Positions 45,862 through 57,110 are shown, numbered from the stretch's first letter. The stretch is DNA of 64,000 bases from Aplectana chamaeleonis (GCA_029168955.1 JAPDOI010000173.1:1267501-1331500), one strand, 5' to 3'. Translations and numbers: made by a program. Notes: generated from the letters alone by a model not told the origin.

Positions 45862-46178
45862 TCACGGTGGTTGTCACCGGTGAAAAAAGGGATTAATCAA
45901 AAATGGAAGAATATTACAGGCAAAGCAGTATTAGTTGGGGTTCGAAGGAAATAATGGAGCAACAGAAAGCGATAACTGCAACAGACGGGACCACAAAAGA
46001 TTTCATTGTCCTAATGAACAGTTCCTGTGAGAGTAAAAAAGGCGGGGTGAGAGTGAAGGATTTGGTGCGCTTCTGGGGCGTTTTTCTCGATTTCTTCGTC
46101 ATTTCAGTTCTACCCGGTGACCAAACAATCAATTTAGCTATTGATGTTAAAATCGAAGATTACCGTGAACACTACCTT
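45862..46178 (+). mobile_element. MITE, CAGTTCCTGTGA family, right end AGGTAGTGTTCACGG
   Basis: Left ATGTTCACGGTGGTTGTCACC; right GATTACCGTGAACACTACCT followed by TTGA. So the ends resemble AGG(C/T)AGTGTTCACG, as in the TTAA-type MITEs. Related blocks at 43400-43670 and 33836-34005. Confidence 0.6.
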
Positions 46179-46389
46179 TGAGCTGAGCCCTTGGAAAATG
46201 TGATTTTGATGTTTTTTGAATGTTTAGAGCTTGACATCTGAGTTTTGCGTTCAACTAGCCTATCTTGCTATACCTTATGCTATATCAGGCCAAAAAGGGG
46301 CAATAAACATTCTAAAAACATCAACATCAGAGAAAGAGAAATCAAAAGGAAACTGCACGACTGCAAATGAACGAAGCAAAAAAATGACG

Positions 46390-46700
46390 AATCGATGAGC
46401 AGGCATTGCTGTAGAGCCGAGTCGCACCTGCAAGATAGCGTGTCGACTCCGTGCGAAGCTGCTGGAAAGGTTCGGTTGCACGGTGCTTTACGTGCCTAAG
46501 GCTGATTGCACGGAACCGAAGCTGGTTCGCACCCTACCGATCCACGATAAGGAGGCTTGCACGGAACGAAGTGTCAGTGAGCTGGTTAACACCGTACAAT
46601 AAGCTGCTGGAACGCTTCGAAGCCCCCCAGTAAGGCTGCTTGCTCGGTGCTTCCTGGCTCGTCTACCCTTAGAAAGCTCGCTTGCACCATATCAGGACGC
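46390..46700 (+). repeat. degenerate GCACGGAACGAAGC minisatellite
   Basis: Recurring words GCTGCTGGAA, TTGCACGG, CGAAGCTGGTT and CACCGTAC at irregular 40-60 bp spacing. No gene. Confidence 0.5.
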
Positions 46701-46910
46701 GAATAACTTGTCTGCACCGAAGAAGTGGCTTTTAGCGTGTTAACAACTTGTTTCAAATGTTCTGAGTGGCAATGCAACTGTTACTCACCTTGTACTGCAT
46801 AAAGACCTAGGGAACAAGACCTAGGGAACAGAACCAACTGGATCATACTGGTAACAAATGATTTTTGAATCTAGAAAATCTTGAGCTGTGGTCACTTCCA
46901 GCTGTACGTC

Positions 46911-48900
46911 TAGTAGTGGACAAAAATCTATTGACATAGTCTTTTTCTGAGATATCTCTGCTCCCCTTAGGGCTATCTATTTCAAATTTTAATACGATAT
47001 TTTTGGTCATAATGCCAATATAAAGAATTATGCTGCAGGCTTATAGCGCAAATATTCATCGACAAGGAAGATAATTTTCAACATTCGCAATTTGCGACTT
47101 TTTGCATCTTCTTCCAAGGCAGTGTTAACAATAGGAATCCTTGCAGTATTTTTGCCTATCTTGAGAACGGTTCCATTCTGATTCCAACGATGTATCTAGA
47201 ATCGTACAAGACCTTCTGGGAACGGAGCTATGGTCCCTCAAAAATTGAGCTAGGAAAGCATGGTGGACGAGTTCTCCGAGGCTTGTAACTTTGTCTTTTG
47301 CAGCCAAGGTGTGTGAGCTGAGTGTTCCATTGTTTACGTCGAGGGGCGGAAAGGGGCCGGACTTGCCCAAAGCGGCCGTCTTGCAGCTCCTGGGTAGCTT
47401 TTTGTCCCGTTTCTTCGACGCTGTTCTGCTTATGATAGCCACGAGAAGCGTTCGTCATGGAAATTTCGAGGATGAAGTTTATCGTGAACGGTGCCTTTAA
47501 CTCGCTCGATTTCTTGGTTGTTTTCGATATTCTTTTGGTGAATTGCGTTTTTTGTAGGATTGATCGTTCATTAAGAAGTGAAATCTCATCACATAGTAAA
47601 CGAAGATCTCCCATCCGAGGTTTTGAATGAGCTCATCAGAAGCCGTTCCTGGAAGCCTGCTCGGGATCACATAGCAAGTCATTCAAGAAAATCACAAGGT
47701 GGGCGTCAGGCACCCATTAATGTCGCAAGCTAGAGGAAGACATCTTGAAACAAGAGCAATACTGGGTGGTATCGTAGTACGCATCTTACGAGAAATTCCG
47801 AGGCTAAATGCTAAGGACTTCAAAGAAAAACTTCGGGAGTTTCGTGAAACGCTGACATCTTGAGGTTTTATTCCTCTCCAGAACACATTCAGAGTTCTCT
47901 CAGGTATCTGCCAAAGCTGCGAAACGTCGACACCGTGGCTCTGAAGTCCTCGGACGTCTTCCCGTCAAGTGGCTGATCATGAGGGTAAGGCATAAGAAGA
48001 CAAAGCTAGCGTGTGAGGCGAGGTATAATAACTAGACTCGATAACAATGTGAAAAAGAGTTGTTTCTTAAGCTGAATCCACGTCTCGTTTAATTGGAGCA
48101 CCAGATCAGGGTGAGAAAACGGCTTTTTACCATTGCTGTTGAGTACTGTGCATCTGTTTCGTCGCCCACGCTAGCCTTGTCATCTAATGCCTTACTCTCA
48201 ACAAAAGAAATTGGATTGCACGACTTCCGAGAGCTCTACTGTACTGTACTCTACTCTACTCTACTCTACGCTTTGAAGCATTGACAGATACCTAAGAAAA
48301 TTCTGAATGGATTCTCCAGAGAAATAAACCTCGAGATCGCCTGCGCTCTACGAAGTCTCTCAAGTTTTTCTTTGAAGTCCTTAGCATTTAGCCTTGGAAT
48401 GTCGCGTAAGATGCGTGCTATGATACCATACAGTAATGTTCTTGCCTCGAGATGTCTTCCTCTAGCTCACGACATCAATGGGTGCCTGACGCCCACCTTC
48501 AGAATTTCTTGAATGACTTGCTATGTGATCCAGAGCAGGCTACCAGGAACGGCTTTTGATGAGCACATTTTAGAACCTCCGATGAGAGATCTTCGAACAC
48601 ATGTAACAAAATTTAACTTCTAAATGGATGACCAATCCTACAAAATACGAAATTCACCACGAGAATCTCAAAAACGACGAAGAAATCGAGCGGGTAGATG
48701 AAGATGCAAAGAGTCGCAAATTGCAGATGTTAAAAATTATCGTCCTCATCGATGAATAATTGCGCTATAATCCTGTAGCATACTTTATTATCTAGGCATT
48801 GTTACAGAAAATATAGTATCAAAAGATGAAATTGAAAGCCCTAAGAGGAGAAAAGATACTTCAGAAAAAGAAGATGTCAATAGATTTTTGTCCACTACTG
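46911..48900. mobile_element. giant foldback, Tc1-like ends, copy 2 (complete)
   Basis: Left AGTAGTGGACAAAAATC and right GATTTTTGTCCACTACTG, with TA at 48901-48902. After removing the nested MITE (47117-47496), the left half (to about 48030) and the right half (from about 48090) are inverted copies with many substitutions, for example GCCGTTCCTGGAAGCCTGCTC (47642) against GAGCAGGCTACCAGGAACGGC (48532). It is the same family as 26552-28510. No catalytic transposase region. Confidence 0.8.
47117..47496. mobile_element. MITE nested in giant foldback
   Basis: Left AGGCAGTGTTAACAATAGG; right-end reverse complement AGGCACCGTTCACGATAAAC; TTAA at 47497-47500. The surrounding element copy at 26.7 kb reads uninterrupted (CTTCTTTAGCTCGATT), giving the empty site. 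The interior resembles part of the AGGCACAG MITEs (CCTCAAAAATTG, GAGTTCTCCGAGGC). Confidence 0.82.
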
Positions 48901-50384
48901 TAGATATGTATGCGGTCCAATGTCACAGCGTGCCCTACAATGCTGCTTGTGAGATCTGCTCAGAAAACGCGCGGGTACGCGTTTACGCGTCTATAACGAA
49001 TTCCGAATTTTTTTTGTTTGTATCTAACCCTCACCGATCATTATATTTTTAGATAGCTCTCCTCAGCTGGGTCCCAAATAACTTTTCATGCCTAAAAATA
49101 TTGATTTCGAAGAAAGTCATCAAAAAGGACGCTAAAGACGCGAAAACGCGTTCCAGCTCAACTTCTGTCCTGGTTGTACAAGCGACTGTGTTCATGTTCT
49201 TTGAATTCTGTTGTTTCCATATATTCAATCTGAAGCTTGCTGTATGATTCAGGACTAGCTCAATTCCGATTCTGAGCCTCTTCTCTTGTCTTATAAATGG
49301 ATAATCGAGAAATAGAGGGAATCGACTGGTTTTTGATTAGTTGGCGGGAAATTTGGTAAAAACCCGTTTCGGTTGAATTGTTGATTCTAGCAACTTTCAA
49401 CTTTGTCAAGTTATTGGACTTTGGTGGAACGAGCCCAATCTAACAAGAAGAATATTGGAATTGTCTTCACATATTTTTGAAGATGAGTTCTCTTTCATGT
49501 AACATAGGCACCGTAGCGTTTTACGAACCTCGCAAGGGTAATCTTCATAGCTTATATTCATCGATCTGAGCAAAATGGAGCATCCTGCAGGGTGTTCACA
49601 TCAATTTTCGTCCAAAACTCGCCTAGGGGGTTAGGCTCCGTCTATACGTGGCGAGAGCGTGCGACTCAAAATCGATGGTCATCGTGGACACACGTTGCGC
49701 TAGCCGCTCACAGGCGCTCCTTCTCGCGCGCTTGCGCCAGCAACACGAAGCAAGCAGCTAGTTTCAGGCTTACTGCTCCATCACTAAAGCAGGTGGCATT
49801 AAACCTGTATCAAAACCACTCCCCTTGTTTTTCATAAGCCCACCACGGAAAATTGTGGGAAAACAACGGCCGTTGCGACGATTTGAGCGATTGATCACCC
49901 GATCAAACGTTTTCAATCGGATCAGCACGAGGCATGGGTGTTTGCCTGTGTTGACTTGCAGGCAGCGTTGAGGGGCGTCGAGAGGGGCACAACAGCGGCT
50001 CTGGCATACGCTCGCGTGTTGCTCCGGAGGGCGTGGCCAATTTCGCGTCCTTTTTCGTCGGCGCTAGACGTTCCACATAATCGCGCCGGCGAGAGTCGAG
50101 TGCCCACAAAAAAGATTGTGGGCAATGCCCACAAAATCTTTGTGAGCATTGTGTGGATTGTCTCGCCCCAGCTAGCGCCGGCACGGAGGAGGCCTGGGCG
50201 GTGGCGTGTGCGGTCGTGTCGCGTGCGCCCGCGTGTTTTCTTTCTCTCCTGATCATCACCTCAATCTTCCTCCATTTTCCACTTTCTTCTATAAGCTCAT
50301 GTCTAGTGAGGCTCTTAAGGGAGCTACTTTTAGTTAGCCTAACTATTCTGGAAGAAATGTAACTCTCTAGAACCGTTTTTGGTG
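48901..50384. other. intergenic; GC-rich 49630-50260, small hairpin
   Basis: A palindromic run AAGATTGTGGGCAATGCCC / ACAAAATCTT lies at 50110-50141. Open frames at 49903-50259 follow the high GC content. No gene recognised. Confidence 0.4.
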
Positions 50385-50830
50385 TAAAACCGATTATGGT
50401 CTTCGCATCTGCCTAAAACCACACCGAAAAGAGTTATAGACGTCTTTCGTCAGATTTCTGTACCTGTTGTACCTTCCAAAACGTGCACTAGTCTTTAGAG
50501 AATTCGGAAACTGATCTCATAATTGTGTTCAGCGCCCAAAACAACCCCTCTGGCCCAAGTTTGGGTGAAGGCACATTACCCAAACTTTGTACAAACTGAT
50601 AGCGTTATGGATTTGTACGGATTTTCGGTTGGGAGTTTATTCATATCAATTGGTGGGCCCCGAAAGCGTTTTTAAAAATGTTCCAGATTTAACTTAATAC
50701 CCTCCCTGTTGTGTTATTTGGGGCGCTGATCACGAATTTGGGGGTTTATGTGTCAATTTTCTGAAATTTTCGACTTGATTCTTTCGAAGCTTTTTTTTTA
50801 GGGAAAATTTGATGGCAAATCGCGACTTTT
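50385..50830. repeat. dispersed repeat family (GTAGGTTACGGTAGG), diverged copy
   Basis: Shares TTATGGTCTTCGCATCTGCC, GTTCAGCGCCCAAAACAACC, GTTTGGGTGAAGGCACATT and TTTCGGTTGGGAG with the 16.3-kb copy, and the first block with 8.95 kb. The GTAGGTTACGG part itself is absent here. Confidence 0.6.
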
Positions 50831-51279
50831 GACGATTTCCGAAGTGGTACGCTAGATACAAGTTTAGAATTTGCCACCGGCAAAAAATTCTCACGAGAGT
50901 GTAATGGTTTTTCTTTCAAGAGTTCTCCATGTTTACTGCCTGATACCGTGACATATTGATATTGCCCCCGATTGCCACTTTTGAGCAGAATCCGATTTTT
51001 TTTCTCAAAAACACCCTAAAATTTTATGGGGGTGGGAACTACATACCCTTCGACCAAATCGAATGATTCGTGAATTAAATATTCGATTAAAGAAGGCGAC
51101 TTCGAATCATTCGAAAAGTCGAAAATTAAAAAGGCCATTTCCGAATTATTTGGAAAATCGAATATTCGAAAAGTGAACATTCCCGAATTATTCGCAACAC
51201 CGAACATTTGAAGAAAAAAACGATTCCCGATTTCTTCTAGAGTATGTCAACGAATATTCGGAAAACGAATAATCGGTCG

Positions 51280-51790
51280 AATAAACGGATTATCGAATAT
51301 TCGAATAATTCGCGTATTCAAAAAAGTCAATTTTTCGAATAATTCGCTTATTCGAATATTCGAAATAGTCAATTATCCGAATAATTCGTTCATTCGAATA
51401 TTCGGAAAAGTCAATTTTTCGAATAGTTCGCTTATTCGAATATTCGAAAGAGTCAATTATCCGAATAATTCGTTCATTCGAATATTCGGAAAAGTCAATT
51501 TTTTGAATAATTCGCTTATTCGAATATTCGAAAGAGTCAATTATCCGAATTATTCGTTTATTCGAATATTCGGAAAAATCAATTTTTTGAATAATTCGCT
51601 TATTCAAATATTCGAAAGAGTCAATTATCCGAATTATTCGTTTATTCGAATATTCGGAAAAGTCAATTTTCTGAATAATTCGTTTATTCGAATATTCGAA
51701 AGAGTCAATTATCCGAATTATTCGTTTATTCGAATATTCGGAAAAGTCAATTTTCTGAATAATTCGTTTATTCGAATATTCGAAAATTTT
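51280..51790. repeat. 42-bp satellite, about 12 units, alternating dimers
   Basis: A unit of 42 bp built around TTATTCGAATATTCG. Two types alternate: one with GAAAGAGTCAATTATCCG and one with GGAAAAGTCAATTTTCTG, giving an 84-bp higher-order period. TTCGAATATTCGAA is self-complementary, so each unit can form a hairpin. Both strands show Ile/Phe/Tyr/Asn-rich frames that simply repeat. Confidence 0.95.
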
Positions 51791-52376
51791 TATTCGTTTG
51801 ATATCCTCTAATTTATTCGTGATTTTCTTCTTTGGAGCATTCAGAAATAAATCTGGGGGGGTAGTAAATGGGTAGATAACCGCGAGATAACTCGCGGTTA
51901 ACTGCAGCTGACCGTGAGCTTTTCAGTTGACGATTTTTAGGAGATGCGCTAGGCATTTCTTAAACTAAGCACACTCACTGTATGAGCCACTAGATACGCA
52001 TTGAAAAAATTTCTTTAAAAAAAGTCCGCCCTGCCTTTTTTTGGAGAAAAATTAGCGATTTAGAATTTTTTTCAAGTTTTTTTAGCTTTTTTTCAGCTCG
52101 CGGTAAGTCCGCGCAAAACAGCAACTTAACGTGAGGTGACAGAAAAAAAGGAAAAAGGGTGGGGATGAAGGGAAAGATGGGGAGGCTGCCGAAAAAGGCC
52201 TCCGGGGGACTTTTTCGAAGCTATCCATCTTTTTCTTCATTCACACACTATTTCCATTTTCTCTGTCAGCTCCCGTTTGGTTGCAGTTTTGCGCGGACTT
52301 AACGCGAGATCACATACGATAACGCGTTTTCCTTACGCTTACGCTTGCTGAAGAGTATGCAAGTCGTCGTGAATGG

Positions 52377-52522
52377 GGTGCAGGACGTTTATGATTTGGT
52401 GCAGTACCACAGTGTGAGTGTGCAGGATGTGTGCAGGACCTCACTGGGGGTGTGCAGGACTTCACTGAGAGTGTGCAGGATCCCATTGGGAGTGCGCAGA
52501 ATGTGCAGGACCCTACTGGGTC
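52377..52522 (+). repeat. 21-bp minisatellite (GTGCAGGACxxCACTGGGxGT)
   Basis: Units GTGCAGGACCTCACTGGGGG(T), GTGCAGGACTTCACTGAGAG(T) and GTGCAGGATCCCATTGGGAG(T), then GTGCAGGACCCTACTGGG. The period of 7 codons keeps a frame open (VQDLTGG, VQDFTES, VQDPIGS), but there is no start, splice or domain support for a gene. Confidence 0.9.
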
Positions 52523-52594
52523 CTGCACCTCTACTTTATGTACTGCACACATGCACATGACACCTCGCACACTCCCAGTGAAATACTACGCACC

Positions 52595-52725
52595 ATCTTT
52601 GGGCCCTAGAAACTCTGATTCTAGCCCGTTTTTCACCGCGCTACCTTCATAGTTTTTCAGCTGTTTTCAATCTAGGCTGATTTCTATAGTTTTGTAGATA
52701 ACGCTTTTCATCGCGACCACTGCCT
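52595..52725 (-). mobile_element. AGGCAGTGGTC-ended MITE end, copy 2
   Basis: Reverse complement AGGCAGTGGTCGCGATGAAA, AACAGCTGAAAAACTATGAAG, TTTCTAGGGCCCAAAG: same as 8384-8525. The minisatellite at 52377-52522 may be its interior. It abuts the TTAA at 52726-52729 shared with the next element. Confidence 0.7.
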
Positions 52726-52729
52726 TTAA

Positions 52730-53381
52730 AGGCAGCATACACGCTCGCAAGCATAGTCGAGATAATAGCATAGATAGGTCCGCACGGTCCGTACTATGTC
52801 GTCAACGACGTTTGAAGCGCCGAACACTGTCCAGGATGACAATATTTGACAATGTTTGAGCAATCTTGCCTTCCACGCCCGTATTTTCACACCCCTTCGA
52901 GTAAGAGAATGAGAATCGATACTTGAGAAAACGTGTGATAACTTAGAATGATAGCACTATAAAAAGGGAGTGCAGTATAGAAAAAACTCGATTTACCTCA
53001 ATATAACATGTTTGTGCACTGATAAAATCCCCCATTTCAAGAGGTCAGCCAAAGCAGAGCGGCATTCTCGAAAGTGGACGAGAGTCAATAGGTATGCAGA
53101 CATGTTATACTCAAGTAAGCCAAGCTATTTCTCTCGTGCACTCCCATTTGATAGTGCTATCACTCTCAATTATCACACGTTTTCACAAGTATCGATTCTC
53201 ATTCTGTTACTCGAAGGGGTGTGAAAATACGGGCGTGAAAGGCAAGATTGCTCAAACATTGTCACATATTGTCATCCTGGACAGTTTTCGGCGCTTTAAA
53301 CGTCGTTGACGACATAGTACGGGCCGCGCGGACCTATCTATGCTGTTATCTCGACTATGCTTGCGAGCGTGTATGCTGCCT
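52730..53381. mobile_element. 652-bp foldback with TTAA target duplication
   Basis: AGGCAGCATACACGCTCGCAA at the left is exactly mirrored at the right (TTGCGAGCGTGTATGCTGCCT). The arms run about 250 bp with few mismatches (for example CGTCGTTGACGACATAGTACG; GGGGTGTGAAAATACGGGCGTG). The loop is about 130 bp. Perfect TTAA lies on each side (52726-52729, 53382-53385). High arm identity implies a young insertion or strong correction between arms. Confidence 0.93.
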
Positions 53382-53400
53382 TTAAGCCACACTCACAAGC

Positions 53401-53547
53401 GGCGAGGTAGAAGAGAAAGAATAGGAAGAAGACGAGGAAGACGAGGAAGACGAGGAAGACGAGGAAGAGGAGGAAGAAGAAGAAGAAGAAGAAGAAGAAG
53501 AAGAAGAAGAAGAAGAAGAAGAAGAAGAAGAAGAAGAAGAAGAAGAA

Positions 53548-53594
<47 letters not shown>

Positions 53595-53722
53595 AGAAGA
53601 AAAAGAAGAAGAAGAAGATGAGGAAGAAGAGGAGGAAGAGGAAGAAGAGGAAGAAGAGGAGGAAGAGGAAGAAGAGGAGGAAGAGAGGGAAGAGGAAGAA
53701 GAAGAAGAAGAAGAAGAAGAAG
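53401..53722 (+). repeat. GAA/GAG purine tract, about 320 bp
   Basis: Almost pure purine on the plus strand: (GAA)n with GAG and GAC interspersions, beginning GAGGTAGAAGAGAAAG. Open poly-Arg, poly-Ser and poly-Phe frames over it are artefacts. It starts only about 15 bp after the TTAA end of the foldback. Confidence 0.97.
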
Positions 53723-53814
53723 AATGTTTTGAGAAGTACAAGGTGTCTAGAGGGTGGACGGAATCCGTGATTAAACAACGCAGTGAGGTCCGAACGATCA
53801 AATGATGATTCCGA

Positions 53815-53975
53815 GCAACAAGTGGTTTTGCGTCGCAACAAGCGAACCTGCGGGGCAACAAGTGATTTTGCGGGGCAACAAGTGATTTTAGGGTCAGCAG
53901 TTGCTCTTTCGGGGCAACACGTGATTTCGCGGGGCGTTTAGTGATTTAGTGGGGGTACAAGTGATTTTGTGGGCA
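53815..53975 (+). repeat. 20-bp minisatellite (GGGGCAACAAGTGATTTTGC)
   Basis: About eight units at 20-bp spacing, best at 53851-53890, degenerate outward. An inverted unit pair lies at 54027-54060 (ACTTGTTGCCCAG...CTGGGCAACAAGTGA). Confidence 0.85.
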
Positions 53976-54639
53976 CAAATGCTCACAATCGCCCCACACT
54001 TTCCATGTCGCGCCCCAGAAAAATGACTTGTTGCCCAGGTGTCACTGGGCAACAAGTGAGTTTGTGTAGGGCTACACTCGAGCGAATGCCAGAGGGGAGA
54101 ATCCGCTCTCGCCACATATGGACGTTGCCTCCCCGCGCGCGTTAGAGAAAGCGCGGCTAATGGCTGGGAGCGTAAACAATGGGCACACTTTCGTGACTGA
54201 ATGAAAGGCCGAAATGGCGGAAACAACTTGAAGGCCACCGATTTTTCTTGCAAGTTTCGTGCGTTTCCTAAGACAAGCTGTAGCGTGCGCTCTGATTCGG
54301 CGGGAAATCTCGGAATCGAAATTCTGTCCAGATCCTGCCTTTGAATGGGCGATTTGCATTTTTTCATAAAGTATTCAAACATGACTTCAGTTATCTTATC
54401 TTCATTTTCCAACGATTTCGGGGCACCAAACTTCATAGTCGAAAGTTACTGACTGCCTTTTATGGACCGATAATTATACTGGCAACTGTCTAACATTTTT
54501 TGGACCGTTTTAAAGATTTCTGTCACGTTTTCGCTGCTTTCTTCGACCTTATCCCCTACAGCGTCTGTCAGCATGATATTTTGCGCTGAAAACTCGAGAA
54601 CAGAATTTATCGTGAACACCGCCTTGAAAAGCTGTCATG
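53976..54639. other. intergenic; MITE end at 54500-54625
   Basis: 54525-54625 carries TTCGCTGCTTTCTTCGACCTTATC, CTCGAGAACAGAATTTATCG and GTGAACACCGCCT: one end of an AGGCAGTGTTCACGA-type element like 34533-34969. The open frame on the minus strand (53894-54436) has no domain. Confidence 0.5.
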
Positions 54640-55957
54640 TAAGATGACGGTAATGACTCTTCTTGAATGTCGATGCAATAATCAGACCACTGGGCTCACG
54701 GAGGTTGACGATGCGGTGGCTATTGTCCGATGTTTGATACACTGGGTAGTTATCATTTACCGATTTGCTTCGGATCCCTGATCAAGTCACATCTTCGCAC
54801 TTGCTTCGACCCCCACAACAACAGCATGTTGCCAAAGTGTCCTAGCCAGTAACGTGTCAAGTACCACATAGAACACATCCTTCGAATTGTCCTTAACGGT
54901 TTCGGTGGACGCACGAGCACTCATTATGTATTTACAGATTGAATCCTTTGTGATCCCTTAGTCATAAAAATGCATTCCTATGGGATGTTGAGCCAGATTT
55001 ATTGACATACCTTATTGTTAGAAGTGCTTCCATACACATATCGCACAGCCTCCCACTCTCCCATGATCAGCGTTAGACCCGAGTTATACTAAAGCGTTTC
55101 GTTGCCGCTGGCTTCTGTGACAGGTCTGTAATTAATGAGATTTCGAAATTGATCAACAGCAGGCAAGCCACGGAAGTCTGCGGCAGCAGAACGCCGCAGA
55201 CTAGGGCTGTACCGCTGTAGATGGTGTGCTCTCCGACGTTGATGACGGATCTGTCCTTGAGGCAAGTTGCTTGCAAAGTAGCCAATAGTGTTATGTAATT
55301 ATCCTAGAAGTCTAGAAAGCACAGTTCCTTGCACTATCACTCGGCAGCGATCGACAGTTAAATTTTGCGAAATTGTGGGTTGTAGCCAAAGATTCTATGT
55401 AATCTCCAGGTACAGAGCCTACGGTGCTAAGGCTTTCGGCGACAAGCGACGCGACGCATTGTTGGCCATCAATATCGACCTAAAATCTATATGCCTAATA
55501 TGCACTGTCGCTGTTGCGCGTCGCAGGAAGTACAGTCCACCTCCGCACTGCCGTTCAGTCCACAAAGTGCACGCTGATGGCGAAAGCGTGCTGCGGCGCG
55601 GTGGCGAGTATCCTCAGACAAGGATGTGGGATCACCCGAGCGGTGGGATAACCCGGGCACCAAAGGCGAAAACCGCCCGGGTGATCTCACATTCCTGTCT
55701 GAGGATACTCGCAACCGCGCCCAGAACGCTTTCGTAATCAGCGTGCATTTTGCGGACTGAATGGCAGTGCGGGGGTGAACTGTATGATCTCGGTGTTGCG
55801 GGCAAGTGGTGTCAGTGTGCAGGACGGCAGCACCCTTATGCAATGTAAACCTTCGCTGTTTCACGATCTAATTGTTTTCACGCAATCTGATTTGATCTTG
55901 CCCTTTGTACGGGAGCACCAACGGGCAGGTACCAACAAGCTTGTATACACACCCCCA
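54640..55957 (-). pseudogene. RTE copy D, 5' end and endonuclease remnant
   Basis: Minus strand. The 5' end ...GTGTGTATACAAGC...GGTACCTGCC... at 55957 matches the start of copies B and C. The endonuclease part matches around 54640-55270 (for example the complements of CAATAATCAGACCACTG, GCTATTGTCCGATGTTTG and ACAACAGCATGTTG). Heavily substituted and with many stops, so it is much older than A-C. RT is absent. A 254-bp foldback (55531-55784) interrupts it. Confidence 0.85.
55531..55784. mobile_element. foldback inserted in dead RTE copy D
   Basis: Arms of about 115 bp: TACAGTCCACCTCCGCACTGC ... CGAGTATCCTCAGACA(AG)GAATGTG-like at the left, mirrored by CTGTCTGAGGATACTCGC ... GCAGTGCGGGGGTGAACTGTA at the right. 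The centre is GGGATAACCCGGGCACC. Non-coding. Confidence 0.85.
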
Positions 55958-56716
55958 TCAGGCTGATAAAGCTGACAAACGGTACGAATTTCAACACAAG
56001 TTCAAGAATGAGAAAGAAAATTGTACTTTGATGAGTCTCGGTATTAGCCACCTGTCTGCCGTGTGATTTATGGATTGCAAGCCAATTCGCTGCTGCGTAA
56101 TACGAATTATTGACCCTAGATGAGGTCATGCCAAAATCGTCTTTATGTGAACGTGTAGTACACTCCAGAAAGCAGTTTTCAGTTCTCTTCAGTTTCAGAG
56201 AAAGTCTCACGCTGATCACCAAAAACAGTTTCTCGTGATTTTTTTCCTGCGAACCGAGTTATGGCTCGTTAATTTTCCCAGAAAATTGAACACTGAAGGT
56301 TCATTGGATGAGATACCTCTTTTTTCTTACCATCCGCAGCTTTCTCTGGTGTGCAAATTGGAATGAATCAAGAGAAATCGAATTCGAGAAATTGACAAAC
56401 GAGTGATAATCGTAGATTCGTTTTTTGCATTAGTTGCTGTCTTACGTGATGAGTCACTGGGTAATATCAAAAATTCAATACGTTTATTTAGGAGGACCAA
56501 ACAACGGATAATTTTTTCAATTAAATAAATGAAAATAAACCAAGTGAAAAAATTCTAATAGGAGAAATCGAAATAAAATAAGAAATGTCTTCAAATTTTC
56601 TAGACATGCGCAACTGATTTGGTGATAAACAAATGGATTCAAGTTCATTTTTTCAACTTACAGAACGTAAAAGTATCAAACCTATTCAAAAAAAAAGTTC
56701 ACGGCTTGCTGTCTGG
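55958..56716. other. intergenic, no gene seen
   Basis: AT-rich, particularly 56460-56680. No feature supported. Confidence 0.35.
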
Positions 56717-56869
56717 AACGTAATAAATTTAGCCTGATGAATGGACAGGACTGCTACGGTAGCTCGCCGCGCGTGAATGGAAGCCCCGTTGGTCAATGAC
56801 GCCGCCAACACCGCACGGCCATCCGCCTGGTCCATGCGTCAGACTAAATCTAATACGGAAACCATACAT
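56717..56869. mobile_element. TTTAGTCTGA MITE, copy 2
   Basis: AACGTAATAAATTTAGCCTGA... and ...CATGCGTCAGACTAAATC, ending ACGGAAACCATACAT. The core differs from copies 1 and 3 at many sites while the ends are conserved. Confidence 0.85.
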
Positions 56870-57110
56870 TATCCCACTTAGTGCCCATCAGGGTTGAGCG
56901 GAACTCCTATTTTCACCCTACCGATTTCAAATTTTGATAAATTTGGCCTACCAAGGAACTAATAATATGATTGGAATATTGGGAGGTTTATCAGTGTTAC
57001 CTTCTGAACTTTAGGGAGGTTATTTAGGGTGCTGTACCTGAATCTTAGGATTGTTTTCACTTTTTGAAAGAGCAAGGGATGAGACCCATATTTGAATAAA
57101 AACTACATAC

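Noticed and set aside
53338..53861. long poly-Phe, poly-Ser and poly-Arg frames
   Set aside because: Translation of the GAA/GAG tract on both strands.
53894..54436. 180-codon minus-strand frame
   Set aside because: Begins in the 20-bp minisatellite area and has no recognisable motif or splice sites; kept as intergenic.
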